Assembly: GCA_902615445.1 (NCBI GenBank) | Contig: CACMOQ010000006.1 | Coordinates: 32,284 to 96,283 of the forward strand | Length of the DNA stretch: 64,000 nt | Direction of reading: 5' to 3' | DNA from: an uncultured Pelagibacteraceae bacterium | Lineage (GTDB): Bacteria > Pseudomonadota > Alphaproteobacteria > Pelagibacterales > Pelagibacteraceae | In this document: piece by piece, positions 17,919 through 28,018 of the stretch | Layout of the letters: every line of letters starts with the position of its first letter | Position numbering within the stretch: position 1 is the first letter of the stretch | Notes under the pieces: generated by a model | Database searches by the model: none | What the model saw: only the letters and a program-made list of their open reading frames with translations | Told to the model about the DNA's origin: nothing | Translations under genes and position numbers: made by a program

Positions 17919-18463
17919 TCTTTTACAAACACCACTGTCAATTCAGCAACCTTAAAACCAAATTTAGTCATAGTGGCTCTATTTATAGCTACTCGATCAT
18001 CTTGTTTGAAAATCCAATCGTCAAAAGTGATTTTAATTTCTTTTCCTTTCACTGGAACTAATAAAACATATTCAAATTTAAATGCAGGTCCGTATGAAAA
18101 TCCTTTTGCTTTTCCTACAACATCACCTGCAGTACCTTCATAATTATTTTCATCAATTTTTGTTATCTGCCATTGTCTTGTTTGAATTTCACCATCGTCC
18201 CAATTAAATTTTTCATCAAGAATTAATTTTTTTCCATCCCATTTTCCATCCAAATCAGCAGAAAATTGTCTTGTTACTTTACCAGATCTATTTTGAAGCA
18301 CACCCCACGCTTTAACGTTACCAGACAAGTAATTTTCAATAATTAATCTTGGCTCTTTATTTTTAAAATCTTCTGGTTTCATTGCGCTATTTTTTGAACA
18401 GCTTGTAGTTAAGATTAAAGGAATTATCAATAAAATTGATTTGATTAATTTAGAGAATTTCAT
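17915..18463 (-). CDS. DUF3833 family lipoprotein
   Basis: A 182-residue protein with a lipoprotein signal: a hydrophobic stretch then 'ILTTSCS', putting the lipidated Cys at residue 22. The body, with 'YLSGNVKAWGVLQNRSGKV' and 'DDWIFKQDDRVAINRATMTKFG', matches DUF3833. The function is unknown in general; such proteins commonly accompany the cyclopropane-synthase-like and DUF1365 genes found just upstream here. Confidence 0.82.
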   Translation of the reverse strand: MKFSKLIKSILLIIPLILTTSCSKNSAMKPEDFKNKEPRLIIENYLSGNVKAWGVLQNRSGKVTRQFSADLDGKWDGKKLILDEKFNWDDGEIQTRQWQITKIDENNYEGTAGDVVGKAKGFSYGPAFKFEYVLLVPVKGKEIKITFDDWIFKQDDRVAINRATMTKFGFKVAELTVVFVKD

Positions 18464-18477
18464 AAATCACCTATTAT

Positions 18478-19656
18478 TTATTTGTTTTGTAAAGAAAACT
18501 GAATTAAGTCAATATTTTTAGATTTAAATCCTGCTTCACAATAGCATAAGTAAAATTCCCACATTCTTTTGAAAGTTAAGTCAAATCCCTGTTTTTTGAT
18601 TAAGTCCCATTTATTGATAAATTCATCTCTCCACATAGATAGAGTGTTTGAATAATGGTCTGCATAGGATTCATAAGATTTAATTGTTAAATCATTTTGA
18701 GATATATATTTATCAATACTATTTTTATTTGGAAGAAATCCACCTGGAAAAATATATTTCTGTATAAAATCCTGCTTATTTTTATATCTTTGAAAAAGCG
18801 AGTCATCTATTGTGATAGCTTGAATAGCTGCAGTTCCACCACTTGATAAATTATTTTTTAAAGTTGTAAAATAATTTGCTAAATAATTTTGTCCGACCGC
18901 TTCAATCATTTCAATTGAGGCTATCGAATCATATTTGTAATTTATGTCTCTATAATCTTTAATCTCAACGTTGACTTTCTCATTTAAACCACATTTATGA
19001 ATTCTTTGTTTGGCATATTCATATTGTTTTTTTGAGATAGTGATACAATCTAATTTCACATCGTATTTCTTACCAAAATATTCAGCAAAACCTCCCCATC
19101 CACAACCAATCTCTAAAACTCTATCACCATTTTTAGGCTGAATTAAATCAATTAATTTTTGATATTTGTTGTTTTGTGCATCTGACAAATTTTCTGATTT
19201 TTTATCAAAAATTGCACTTGAGTAAGTTAATGTTTTATCAAGCCATAAAGAAAAAAATTCATTCCCTAAGTCATAGTGTTTTGCAATGTTTAGTTTACTT
19301 CTATATTTCGTGTTTTTTATAAAAATATTTCTAAAAAAGTTGATTAAAGGTAAATCTAATAATCCAGAGAATTTATGAATTTCATTTATATTCCTTGCGG
19401 TGATTTCTATAAGGTCTGATAAATTTTCAGTTTCAAATTCATCACGCATATAAGATTCTGCAAATCCAATACTGCCATTTTTTATCAAGTTAAAAGTAAA
19501 GTTAGACTTTTTTATTATAATTTTTGATCTTAAAGATGATTCTGGATCGCCAAATTTAAAAATTTTACCATCATGATTTTTTAATTCTATAAAACCATAT
19601 TTTAAATTTTTTAGTTTATTAAATACAATCTTATCTGATAGATTTGTTATATTCAT
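18478..19656 (-). CDS. cfa: Cyclopropane-fatty-acyl-phospholipid synthase family methyltransferase
   Basis: A 392-residue SAM-dependent enzyme acting on unsaturated acyl chains of membrane phospholipids. The motifs 'GFAESYM' (residues 64-70), 'AKHYDLGNEFFSLWLD' (125-140), the SAM loop 'VLEIGCGWGGFAEYFG' (180-195), 'YIFPGGFLPN' and the C-terminal 'YLCYCEAGF' are the Cfa family set. Paralogues of this type in clusters with DUF1365 do not always make cyclopropane; some are tied to other methylated or furan fatty acids. It overlaps the DUF1365 gene upstream by one base. Confidence 0.85.
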   Translation of the reverse strand: MNITNLSDKIVFNKLKNLKYGFIELKNHDGKIFKFGDPESSLRSKIIIKKSNFTFNLIKNGSIGFAESYMRDEFETENLSDLIEITARNINEIHKFSGLLDLPLINFFRNIFIKNTKYRSKLNIAKHYDLGNEFFSLWLDKTLTYSSAIFDKKSENLSDAQNNKYQKLIDLIQPKNGDRVLEIGCGWGGFAEYFGKKYDVKLDCITISKKQYEYAKQRIHKCGLNEKVNVEIKDYRDINYKYDSIASIEMIEAVGQNYLANYFTTLKNNLSSGGTAAIQAITIDDSLFQRYKNKQDFIQKYIFPGGFLPNKNSIDKYISQNDLTIKSYESYADHYSNTLSMWRDEFINKWDLIKKQGFDLTFKRMWEFYLCYCEAGFKSKNIDLIQFSLQNK

Positions 19657-20417
19657 TAGCTTTCAAAAGTAATATTATTTCTTATTTTTAATTTTCTCTT
19701 TAGATATTTAATTCCTTTAGTCCACAATTTAAACGCTTCAAAATGTATCGCAGAAATAATTTTAAAGGTCATTAATGGATGTTTAACGTAGGATTTTAGT
19801 AGCTCTTTTGAGTTGAAATCTACTCTTCTGCCATCTTGAGATGCATATAGTATTTTACCCTCAGTATCATATTGATTTATAATAATTGAAATATTTTCCT
19901 TAGGTTCTAAATTTTTGAAATAGTAATTACAATTCATTTCTACAAATGGTGATACATGAAATTTTTTAGAACAATCATGTTGAATAAATTTATCATTTTC
20001 TTTAACTTTAAATATGTAAGTGTGTTGCTCATCAAATGTGTTTTTTACCTCATAAAATATAGATATTAATTTCTCATTATTGTCGTAAATATAAAAAACA
20101 CTTAAAGGGTTAAAAACATATCCTAATATTCTTGGATAGCACAGAAGTCTAATCTTAATATCTTCAAATTGAATATTATTTAAACTTAAATTTTTTTTAA
20201 CCCATTCAATTAAGGACGAACCGTCTCTATCGCCATGATCTTTTTCAAAAAAACTAATAAGATTAAACTTATTATACGAAAAAAAATCGATTTTTTTGTC
20301 TAAACTTTCTAATTCGGATAAATCTATTAATAATGAAAATACACTATATTTAAAGTAATGATTTTTTGGTTTAAATCTCTTATGAATTACTGTGCCGTTA
20401 TAAATTGAGCTATTCAT
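19656..20417 (-). CDS. DUF1365 family protein
   Basis: A 253-residue protein with the family signature: 'YNGTVIHKRFKPKNHYFKY' at the N-terminus, 'DHGDRDGSSLIEWVKKNL' and 'LLCYPRILGYVFNPLSVFY', then 'FHVSPF'. DUF1365 is of unknown biochemistry but is co-conserved with Cfa-like and amine-oxidase-like genes, which flank it here with overlaps of 1 and 8 bases. A lipid-related enzyme is the likely role by context. Confidence 0.85.
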   Translation of the reverse strand: MNSSIYNGTVIHKRFKPKNHYFKYSVFSLLIDLSELESLDKKIDFFSYNKFNLISFFEKDHGDRDGSSLIEWVKKNLSLNNIQFEDIKIRLLCYPRILGYVFNPLSVFYIYDNNEKLISIFYEVKNTFDEQHTYIFKVKENDKFIQHDCSKKFHVSPFVEMNCNYYFKNLEPKENISIIINQYDTEGKILYASQDGRRVDFNSKELLKSYVKHPLMTFKIISAIHFEAFKLWTKGIKYLKRKLKIRNNITFES

Positions 20418-21648
20418 TTAAATTCTTGAGCATTTCAATAGAAGACTTTATTCCATCTTCATGAAAACCATAACCAAAATAACTTCCACAAAACAATAGA
20501 TTTTCTTTATTTTGAATATTTTTTAATTTTTTTTGATTATCTAAGGCTTTTTGATCATAATAAGGGTGAGTAAATTCAATTTTTTTATAAATTTTTTCAT
20601 TTGGTATTTCTTTTAGAGGATTTAGTGTGAGAAAAATATTCTTTTCACAATTAATTTTTTGCAAAAGGTTTAACCAATAAGTTAATGAACTTTTGTTTAA
20701 ATTTTTGGGATCAACATAAGTATTCCATGATGACCAAACTTTTTTATTTTTTGGCATTATACTCTCATCACAATGTAAAACTGCAAGATTTTTTTTATAA
20801 TCAAAATTAGATAAAGTTTTTATTTCTTCGTCAGTAGGATTTTTGATTAGGGATATTGCTTCATCTGCGTGAGTAGCTAAAATTACTTTATCATAATCAA
20901 AAAACTCATTAGCTCCTCCATAATAAACTTGAACTCCCGATGAAACTCTTTGAATTGAATTTATCTTGTAGTTTTTAAAATACTCACCACTTATTTTAGA
21001 TAATACTTTATTAACATATGTTTTGCTTCTATGAGCTACTGTATACCATTGGGGTCTGTTACGTAGTTTGAATAACCCATGGTTTCGGAAAAATTTTAAA
21101 AAAAAATTCATAGGCATTTTTCCAGCTTCATATGGGGGCATTGACCAGATAGCAGACACCATTGGAATAATGTGATAATTAATGAAACTTTTTGACCATC
21201 TATTTTTTTTTAAAAATTCGTCTAAGGTCGTTACTTGATCAATATTTGAAATTTTATCACATAATCTATAAAATTTTAATATTTCTAAAAACATTTTTAT
21301 AAATTCAATATTCAAAAAATTTGATTTATTTGCAAAAATTCCTTTAAGACCTTTGCCACAATATTCAAAATTAGTACCCTCAACAGAGACAGAAAATGAC
21401 ATATCACTTTTTTCTATTTCAATATCAATTTCCTTAAAAAAATTTATTAAATTTGGATATGTAAGATGATTAAAAACTATAAAGCCTATATCGACAGGAA
21501 TTCTTTTTTTATTAACGACAACATCGATAGTATAAGAATGTCCTCCAAAGCGATCCTCCTTCTCAAAAAGATCAACATGGTGTTTTTTTGATAGAAAATA
21601 ACTCGCACTTAATCCTGAAATACCAGAACCAATAACAGCAATTTTCAT
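20410..21648 (-). CDS. FAD-dependent amine-oxidase-like oxidoreductase
   Basis: A 412-residue flavoprotein of the NAD(P)-binding/amine oxidase/desaturase type: 'IAVIGSGISGLSASYFLS' at residues 2-19, 'VDLFEKEDRFGGHS' (FAD ribose and pyrophosphate), 'VDIGFIVFNHLTYPNL' and a C-terminal 'FCGSYFGYGFHEDGIKSS'. It heads the DUF1365/Cfa/DUF3833 group with an 8-base overlap, and gcvP lies 3 bases upstream on the same strand. A role as desaturase or oxidase on lipid chains is inferred from the cluster. Confidence 0.82.
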   Translation of the reverse strand: MKIAVIGSGISGLSASYFLSKKHHVDLFEKEDRFGGHSYTIDVVVNKKRIPVDIGFIVFNHLTYPNLINFFKEIDIEIEKSDMSFSVSVEGTNFEYCGKGLKGIFANKSNFLNIEFIKMFLEILKFYRLCDKISNIDQVTTLDEFLKKNRWSKSFINYHIIPMVSAIWSMPPYEAGKMPMNFFLKFFRNHGLFKLRNRPQWYTVAHRSKTYVNKVLSKISGEYFKNYKINSIQRVSSGVQVYYGGANEFFDYDKVILATHADEAISLIKNPTDEEIKTLSNFDYKKNLAVLHCDESIMPKNKKVWSSWNTYVDPKNLNKSSLTYWLNLLQKINCEKNIFLTLNPLKEIPNEKIYKKIEFTHPYYDQKALDNQKKLKNIQNKENLLFCGSYFGYGFHEDGIKSSIEMLKNLNE

Positions 21649-21651
21649 TAA

Positions 21652-24522
21652 TTAAGCTGCGTCTTCTTTGAACTCATCCATACTTGGACATGTACAAAAA
21701 ATATTTTTATCACCATAGACATTATCGACTCTTGCTACTGGTGGCCAAAATTTATTTGTTCGTAAAAATTTAGCTGGATAGCCTGCTTCTTCTCGAGAAT
21801 ATTTGTGTTTCCAGTCGTTTGATGCAAGTTCAGTGTCAGTATGAGGAGCATTTTTAATTGGATTATCAACTTTATCAAATTTACCAGATTTAATATGATC
21901 TATTTCTTCTTTTATCTTTATCAGGGTATCACAAAATCTATCGAGTTCAGATAAACTTTCACTTTCAGTAGGTTCTATCATCATTGTTCCAGCTACTGGC
22001 CATGACATTGTTGGTGCATGAAAACCAAAGTCAATGAGTCTTTTAGCAATATCCTCTTCAGTTACACCTGTTTCTGATTTAATCTTTCTAATATCAATAA
22101 TGCATTCATGTGCAACATTACCTTTTGATCCTTTATACAGAATTGGAAAGTGATTTTTAAGTCTATTAGCAATATAATTCGCATTTAAAATAGCAACTTT
22201 TGTTGCAAGTTTTAATCCTTCAGAGCCCATCATTTTAATATACATCCATGAAATTGATAAAATACTTGAACTACCCCAAGGAGCTGCTGAAACTGCTCCA
22301 ATTCCAGTTGCTGGTCCGCAATCTTTTACAACTGGATGATTAGGCAGATAGGCTTGCAAGTGTTTTCTACATGCAATAGGTCCCATACCAGGTCCACCCC
22401 CACCATGTGGAATACAAAATGTTTTATGTAAGTTTATGTGACAAACATCAGGACCAAAATTTCCTGGTTTTGCAATTCCAACTAAAGCATTTAAGTTTGC
22501 TCCATCCATATAAACCTGACCTCCATGTTTATGAATTAAGTCACATATATCGGTGATCTTCTCTTCAAAAACTCCATGAGTAGATGGATAAGTTACCATT
22601 AATGCTCCAAGATTTTCAGAATGCAGCTCTGTTTTTTTCTTTAAATCCTCAAAGTCAACATTTCCCTCTTTATCACAATTGACTACTACAACTTTCATTC
22701 CAACCATTTGAGCACTTGCAGGATTAGTTCCATGAGCAGAGCTAGGTATTAAACATATATTTCTATTTTTATCGCCTCTATCTATATGATATTTTCTAAT
22801 TACCATTAATCCTGCGTATTCACCTTGAGCCCCAGCATTTGGTTGTAGTGAAACACCTGAAAAACCTGTAATTGATCTTAGCCAATTTTTGAGATCAGTG
22901 AATAATGATCTGTATCCTTCCATTTGCTCGACAGGCACAAACGGATGTGGCTCAGCTAATTCTCTCCAAGAGATAGGTATCATTTCTGCAGTGGCATTTA
23001 ATTTCATAGTGCATGAGCCAAGGGCAATCATAGTTCTGTTAAGAGCTATATCTTTATCCTCTAACTTTTTGAGATATCTAAGCATTTCTGTTTCTGAATG
23101 ATATGAATTAAAAACAGGATGTTTTAAAAACTTTGAAGTTCTTAATAGATTTTCAGGTAAATTAGGTAAACTTACTGTGGGATCCTCTTTTTTTATTGAC
23201 TCTGCTGCATTAAAGATTTTCAATAATTGATTCACCCTATAAACATTTTTTTTTTCATCAAAAGAAACAGCAAGCATTTCTGAATTTACTTTTCTAATAT
23301 TAACTTTTTGAATCAAAGCATTTTTAAAAATTTGATCAGTTTTCTCTTTAGTAATAATTGTTACAGTGTCAAAAAAATAATCTGAATAAATTTCGTAGCC
23401 AGACTGTTTTATTTTATCAGCAAAATTTTTTGCTAGCTGAGAAACTCTCTCAGAAATATTCTTAATTCCATCTGGACCATGATAAATACAATATGCCGCT
23501 GACACAATTGCTAATAAAGCTTGAGCAGTACAAATATTACTTGTAGCTTTGTCTCTTCTAATGTGCTGCTCTCTAGTCTGCAGTGACAATCTATAAGCTT
23601 TATTTCCATGTCTATCTACTGAAACACCAACTATTCTTCCCGGCATAGATCTTTTATATTCATCTTTTGTTGCAAAAAAGGCTGCATGAGGTCCACCGTA
23701 ACCCATTGGTATACCAAATCTTTGAGAGCTTCCTACTGCAATATCAGCTCCAAGCTCTCTTGGTGTTTTTAGTTTAGCAAGCGCAAGAAGATCACATGCT
23801 AAAATTGCTTTACCGTTTTTTTTATGAATTTTACTAATTGCTTCACTAGGATTTTTTATATCACCTAAGGTCCCAGGGTACTGTAAAATTCCGCAAACAA
23901 TATCTTCTTTTAATTGCTCTATAACTTTATCCTCGTTTCCAACAAAAACTTTTAGACCCATTGGCTCTGCCCTTGTTTGAATAACATCAATTGTTTGTGG
24001 ATGACAATTTTCTGAAACAAAGACTAAATTACTTTCACTTTTATTTAGTCTATGACTTAAACCCATAGCCTCTGCAGCTGCTGTGCCTTCATCAAGTAGA
24101 GATGCATTTGCAATATCCATTCCAGTAAAATCAACTATCATTTGTTGAAAGTTTAATAGCATTTCCAATCTACCTTGAGCTACTTCTGGCTGATAAGGTG
24201 TATAGGATGTATACCATCCTGGATTTTCTAATATATTTCTTAAAATTACATATGGCGTATATGTTCCATAATAACCCATACCTAGAAAATTTGAGTAAAT
24301 TTGGTTTTTTTTTGAAATTGCTTTTAATTTTCTTAATGCTTCATATTCTGAATTCGACTCACCAATATTTAGTTCACCTTTAAATTGGATTTTTTCAGGA
24401 ACGGTATTGTTTATTAAATCATCCAGAGATTTATAATCCAATTTTTTAATCATTTTTAATTGTTCTTCCTCAGAGGGACCAATATGTCTTTTTAAAAAAT
24501 CTTTTTGTGAATTATGTAACAT
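21652..24522 (-). CDS. gcvP: Glycine dehydrogenase (decarboxylating), P-protein
   Basis: Pyridoxal-phosphate enzyme of the glycine cleavage system: decarboxylates glycine and passes the aminomethyl group to lipoyl GcvH. A single 956-residue chain, i.e. the fused homodimer type. The PLP lysine lies in 'NLHKTFCIPHGGGGPGMGP', preceded by 'SSAHGTNPASAQM' and 'YPSTHGVFEE'; the N-terminal half has 'FLGMGYYGTYTP' and 'LLDEGTAAAEAM'. It is the last gene of gcvT-gcvH-gcvP and overlaps gcvH by one base, all behind the glycine riboswitch. Confidence 0.97.
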   Translation of the reverse strand: MLHNSQKDFLKRHIGPSEEEQLKMIKKLDYKSLDDLINNTVPEKIQFKGELNIGESNSEYEALRKLKAISKKNQIYSNFLGMGYYGTYTPYVILRNILENPGWYTSYTPYQPEVAQGRLEMLLNFQQMIVDFTGMDIANASLLDEGTAAAEAMGLSHRLNKSESNLVFVSENCHPQTIDVIQTRAEPMGLKVFVGNEDKVIEQLKEDIVCGILQYPGTLGDIKNPSEAISKIHKKNGKAILACDLLALAKLKTPRELGADIAVGSSQRFGIPMGYGGPHAAFFATKDEYKRSMPGRIVGVSVDRHGNKAYRLSLQTREQHIRRDKATSNICTAQALLAIVSAAYCIYHGPDGIKNISERVSQLAKNFADKIKQSGYEIYSDYFFDTVTIITKEKTDQIFKNALIQKVNIRKVNSEMLAVSFDEKKNVYRVNQLLKIFNAAESIKKEDPTVSLPNLPENLLRTSKFLKHPVFNSYHSETEMLRYLKKLEDKDIALNRTMIALGSCTMKLNATAEMIPISWRELAEPHPFVPVEQMEGYRSLFTDLKNWLRSITGFSGVSLQPNAGAQGEYAGLMVIRKYHIDRGDKNRNICLIPSSAHGTNPASAQMVGMKVVVVNCDKEGNVDFEDLKKKTELHSENLGALMVTYPSTHGVFEEKITDICDLIHKHGGQVYMDGANLNALVGIAKPGNFGPDVCHINLHKTFCIPHGGGGPGMGPIACRKHLQAYLPNHPVVKDCGPATGIGAVSAAPWGSSSILSISWMYIKMMGSEGLKLATKVAILNANYIANRLKNHFPILYKGSKGNVAHECIIDIRKIKSETGVTEEDIAKRLIDFGFHAPTMSWPVAGTMMIEPTESESLSELDRFCDTLIKIKEEIDHIKSGKFDKVDNPIKNAPHTDTELASNDWKHKYSREEAGYPAKFLRTNKFWPPVARVDNVYGDKNIFCTCPSMDEFKEDAA

Positions 24523-24902
24523 TATTGAGCGTTCTCCTTTGCAAACTTATCGTAATCTTCTTTGTTCATTAAAGACTCCATCTCTGACACATCTTTAATC
24601 TTTAATTTAAAAAACCACGCACTGTTTTCTGGATCTTGATTAATCTTTGAGGGATCGTCAACAATAGCTTGATTAGTGTCAACCACTTCGCCGCTTACTG
24701 GTGTATATACGTCACTAGCAGCTTTTGTCGACTCAACAACACCTGCTGTTCCATCTTTTTCTACACTGGAACCTTTTTCTGGAAGCTCTGCAAATACAAT
24801 ATCACCCAGCATTTCTGTTGCATGCTTTGTTATGCCAATTGTAGCAACATCGCCTTCTAATTTTATCCATTCATGTTCTTTAGAATATTTAACTTCACTC
24901 AT
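24522..24902 (-). CDS. gcvH: Glycine cleavage system H protein
   Basis: A 126-residue lipoyl carrier shuttling the aminomethyl group between P, T and L proteins. The lipoylated residue is Lys60 in '[13 protein letters not shown]'; 'KEHEWIK' and '[14 protein letters not shown]' are typical N-terminal family elements. It overlaps gcvT and gcvP by one base each, so expression is tightly coupled. The gene for the L protein (lipoamide dehydrogenase) is not in the window. Confidence 0.97.
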   Translation of the reverse strand: MSEVKYSKEHEWIKLEGDVATIGITKHATEMLGDIVFAELPEKGSSVEKDGTAGVVESTKAASDVYTPVSGEVVDTNQAIVDDPSKINQDPENSAWFFKLKIKDVSEMESLMNKEDYDKFAKENAQ

Positions 24903-26005
24903 TAATTTGCTCCTTTTACATAACTTTTTTTATAAAACGGTAAACCACAAATGCTTGCTGGATATTTTTTACCCCTTACCTCTAAAAATACTTTAGTATT
25001 TTTTTTTGAAAATTCATTTTCCACATAGCCCATCGCTACAGGTCCATTAACACTTGGGCCGAATGTTCCGCTGGTAATTTCACCAATATGAACATCTGAC
25101 TGATTAAATATTTTTGTTTTTTCTCTAGCAATTATTCTTCCCTCAGGTTTTATTCCAACTCTAATTTTTGTAACACCATTGTTCAATTGTTTAATAATAA
25201 TGTCTGAACCAATAAAGTCGCCTTTAGATATTCTCTCTTTTGAAATTGCCCATTTTAAATTTGCTTCTACTGGTGTTTTATCTTTATCAAGATCATGACC
25301 GTACAAACATAAGCCAGCTTCTAACCTTAAAGTATCTCTTGCTCCTAAACCCACAAGTTTAGAACCTTTATCAATCAATTCTCTAGTCAATTTATCTGCA
25401 AAATTATTCGGGATTGATATCTCAAAACCATCTTCACCTGTATATCCAGATCGAGTAATATACACTTTCTGATTATCAAATAAGAACCAATTACCAGACA
25501 TAAAATTTAAATCTTTTACTTTATTAATAACCTCATTTAGGATTTGTGATGATTTAGGTCCCTGAATTGCTATTAAAGATCTATTTTCATCTAAATCCAT
25601 TTTGTATTTTTCGTTTAACAAGTCCTTTAAAATTTTAAAATCATCATTTTTACATGCTGCATTAAGAATTATCAAAAAACCTCCACTAATTTTTGTAATT
25701 ATTAAATCATCTTGTATCCCAGCATCTTTATCCATTAAAAAGCTGTACTTAGAATGATTTAGTTTCAAATTTTTCAAATCTAATGGAAAAATTTTTTCTA
25801 AATCTTTAATTAGTTCATCACCACCGTAAATAAATAATTGGCCCATATGTGAAACATCAAAAATACCAGAGTGATTTCTTGTAAATTTATGCTCCTCTAC
25901 AATACCTTCAGAATACTGAATTGGCATATGATAACCTGCAAATTCTACAAACTTTGCATTACAATCTTGATGTAATTTATAAAGTGATGTTTTTTTTGTA
26001 TTCAT
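24902..26005 (-). CDS. gcvT: Aminomethyltransferase, T-protein of glycine cleavage
   Basis: Transfers the methylene group to tetrahydrofolate and releases ammonia. The 367-residue protein begins '[30 protein letters not shown]' in type, then '[10 protein letters not shown]', '[13 protein letters not shown]', '[20 protein letters not shown]' and '[20 protein letters not shown]', all GcvT hallmarks including the folate-site Asp. It is the first gene of the gcv operon; its leader carries two glycine aptamers. Confidence 0.97.
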   Translation of the reverse strand: MNTKKTSLYKLHQDCNAKFVEFAGYHMPIQYSEGIVEEHKFTRNHSGIFDVSHMGQLFIYGGDELIKDLEKIFPLDLKNLKLNHSKYSFLMDKDAGIQDDLIITKISGGFLIILNAACKNDDFKILKDLLNEKYKMDLDENRSLIAIQGPKSSQILNEVINKVKDLNFMSGNWFLFDNQKVYITRSGYTGEDGFEISIPNNFADKLTRELIDKGSKLVGLGARDTLRLEAGLCLYGHDLDKDKTPVEANLKWAISKERISKGDFIGSDIIIKQLNNGVTKIRVGIKPEGRIIAREKTKIFNQSDVHIGEITSGTFGPSVNGPVAMGYVENEFSKKNTKVFLEVRGKKYPASICGLPFYKKSYVKGAN

Positions 26006-26019
26006 ATTAACTCATTATA

Positions 26020-26165
26020 CCCATCTGTATATTTGCCTGAGAGTTTTGCTCCTTCGGCGAGAATTAAATCTCTTTCCAGAGTTAATATATTACGGTCCTT
26101 TTTGCCTGAGAGATTCCTGGGTGGTTGCTCCTTCGGCGCTACAATAATCTGTAGTCTCTCCCGTA
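26020..26165 (-). promoter_or_regulatory. Tandem glycine riboswitch upstream of gcvT
   Basis: Read on the minus strand, the leader holds two copies of the glycine aptamer. The first spans about 26165-26092 and the second about 26085-26020. Each copy contains 'cgccgaaggagcaa' and 'ctctcaggcaaa', the conserved core of the glycine riboswitch. The tandem form is the well-known cooperative glycine sensor and normally turns on gcv expression when glycine is plentiful. It ends 14 bases before the gcvT start codon, so control of translation initiation is plausible. Confidence 0.95.
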
Positions 26166-26195
26166 AATCAATAGTCCTATAAGTGAATTAAAATG

Positions 26196-27074
26196 TCAAT
26201 TGGAAACGATTGCCTTTGGTTTTTTTAAAAGCGTGTAAAACTGAAGTAATACAGCAAAAAGTATTATTGCCCCTCCTATCAACCCGTATAATGATGGAAT
26301 TTCGCTTACAAAAAGGAAAGCCCAAATAGGACCAAGAACAGATTCGGATAACATGATTATTCCAACCATTGCGGAAGGGGTTGTTCTTGCTCCAATAGTT
26401 ATAAATATAAACCCAAAACCTATTTGAAAAAATCCAGCTAAAAATCCTAAAAAAATATCATGTGCTGAAATCATTATAGTAGGTGATAGTAATAAACCAA
26501 TAAGACATGAGCTAATACCTGCAACAAATTGTGCTGGTACCATATCAACAGATGGAAATTTCCTAACAATCATTATCAAAACTGCAAAAGTAATTGGCAT
26601 TGTGAAAGCAGCTAAATTTCCAGATAATTCTCCTGGAGATAATGAATTTCCAACCATCAAAAGTACTCCAGAAATTGCTAAAATAATTGAGATTAAAGTA
26701 ATTAAATTAATTTTTTCTTTTAAGAAAAAGAAACCAAATATAGCTAAAAATAAAATTTGAAGTGATATTATAAAATTTGTATTGGCAACCGTAGTATTAT
26801 ACATGGCAAAAACATAACCACAAAAACCGATAGATAATATTAATCCTCCTATAAAACCGGGTAATCTGGAATCATAAAATGATTTTAAAACTTTTCTTCT
26901 ATAAACGATTATCAAAAAAGATAATACAGTCAGGGAAAAAAATAATGATCTCCAAAATAATATCTGCCATAATGTTGCTCCTTCAAAGGATTTTACGATT
27001 AGTCCACCAAAGCTTAAACTAAGAGCTCCTAAAAATATCAGTAATGGCCCAGGTAAACTTTTTAGAATATTCAT
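26196..27074 (-). CDS. DMT-superfamily (EamA) permease
   Basis: A 292-residue protein with about ten hydrophobic segments in two repeats. 'NTTVANTNFIISLQILFLAIFG' closes the first repeat and 'TTPSAMVGIIMLSESVLGPIWA' the second, as in EamA carriers. Its start codon overlaps the pxpC stop region by one base, so it is co-transcribed with pxpB-pxpC and may carry an amino acid or pyroglutamate-like compound; this is inferred only from position. Confidence 0.82.
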   Translation of the reverse strand: MNILKSLPGPLLIFLGALSLSFGGLIVKSFEGATLWQILFWRSLFFSLTVLSFLIIVYRRKVLKSFYDSRLPGFIGGLILSIGFCGYVFAMYNTTVANTNFIISLQILFLAIFGFFFLKEKINLITLISIILAISGVLLMVGNSLSPGELSGNLAAFTMPITFAVLIMIVRKFPSVDMVPAQFVAGISSCLIGLLLSPTIMISAHDIFLGFLAGFFQIGFGFIFITIGARTTPSAMVGIIMLSESVLGPIWAFLFVSEIPSLYGLIGGAIILFAVLLQFYTLLKKPKAIVSN

Positions 27075-28018
27075 TAAATTTTTGAAATTAAACTTTGAGT
27101 TTCTAGGTCATACAACTTAAAGAGAGTTTCTGCACTATTTAAATCGACATCTTTAAATTTGACTTTTGAACCAGGAGTTAATTGAACTAATTTGTCATAA
27201 TCAGCACTTATAACTACACCAATTTTAGGATAACCACCTATGGTTCCATGATCCGAAAGCATGATGATTGGAAAACCATCAGCTGTCACTTGTATCACGC
27301 CCTTAATTAGGCCTTCAGATCTAATATTGGTCTCGACAATATTTTCAATTTTTTTCCCCTCTAATCTCATTCCCATACGATCGGATAGTTTGGAAACTTT
27401 AAATTCATTTTTAAAAAAAATTTCCTTACCCTCTTCAGAAAAATAATCAAAATTTGTTCCTTTAATTACTCTAATATTTTCTATTTTTGTATTAACATAA
27501 TTCAATTTTGTATTTACAAAGTTTTGATTTATTTCTTTAATATTAATTTTTTGATTATTAGACAGCTTTTTCCCATTGTTAGAACCTATATTTGCTTTAG
27601 TATTTGTTGAACAGCTAGACCATTGAAATTTTAAATCAAATGTACCACTTATTGCTAGATATCCATATACAGATTTATTAGTTGATATAATATCTAACTC
27701 GTCATTATTTTCTAAAATAAAAGATTGGTAACATTTTCCATCAATTAAATTATCACCTTTTTTAATTTCATAATTCACATCACCAGTGATAGCAATATTT
27801 ATTGGGTTACCATGATATTTCAAATGAGGACCTTGATAAGCAAATTCTATCACCGGATGGTTATGATTGTTGCCTGTTAATTTGTTCGCTAATAAATAAT
27901 TTCTGTTATCCATAGCTCCACTGAATGGGATTCCTATATGATATAAATGGTTTCTTCCAAGGTCTTGGAATGTTGAATTAATACCAGCTCTTATAATTTC
28001 AAAATAATTTTTATTCAT
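27074..28018 (-). CDS. pxpC: 5-oxoprolinase subunit C
   Basis: The 314-residue KipA/biotin-carboxylase-like subunit of the ATP-dependent 5-oxoprolinase PxpABC, which opens pyroglutamate to glutamate. 'IRAGINSTFQDLGRNHLYHIGIP' style N-terminus, 'GAMDNRNYLLANKLTGN', 'SDRMGMRLEG' and 'IMLSDHGTIGGYPKIG' are family elements. It overlaps pxpB by 8 bases and the downstream permease by one. 5-oxoproline forms spontaneously from glutamine and by glutathione turnover, so the enzyme works as damage clean-up and recycling. Confidence 0.9.
   Translation of the reverse strand: MNKNYFEIIRAGINSTFQDLGRNHLYHIGIPFSGAMDNRNYLLANKLTGNNHNHPVIEFAYQGPHLKYHGNPINIAITGDVNYEIKKGDNLIDGKCYQSFILENNDELDIISTNKSVYGYLAISGTFDLKFQWSSCSTNTKANIGSNNGKKLSNNQKINIKEINQNFVNTKLNYVNTKIENIRVIKGTNFDYFSEEGKEIFFKNEFKVSKLSDRMGMRLEGKKIENIVETNIRSEGLIKGVIQVTADGFPIIMLSDHGTIGGYPKIGVVISADYDKLVQLTPGSKVKFKDVDLNSAETLFKLYDLETQSLISKI

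Noticed and set aside
24676..24996. 106-residue plus-strand ORF over gcvH/gcvT
   Set aside because: Antisense to two well-supported overlapping glycine-cleavage genes.
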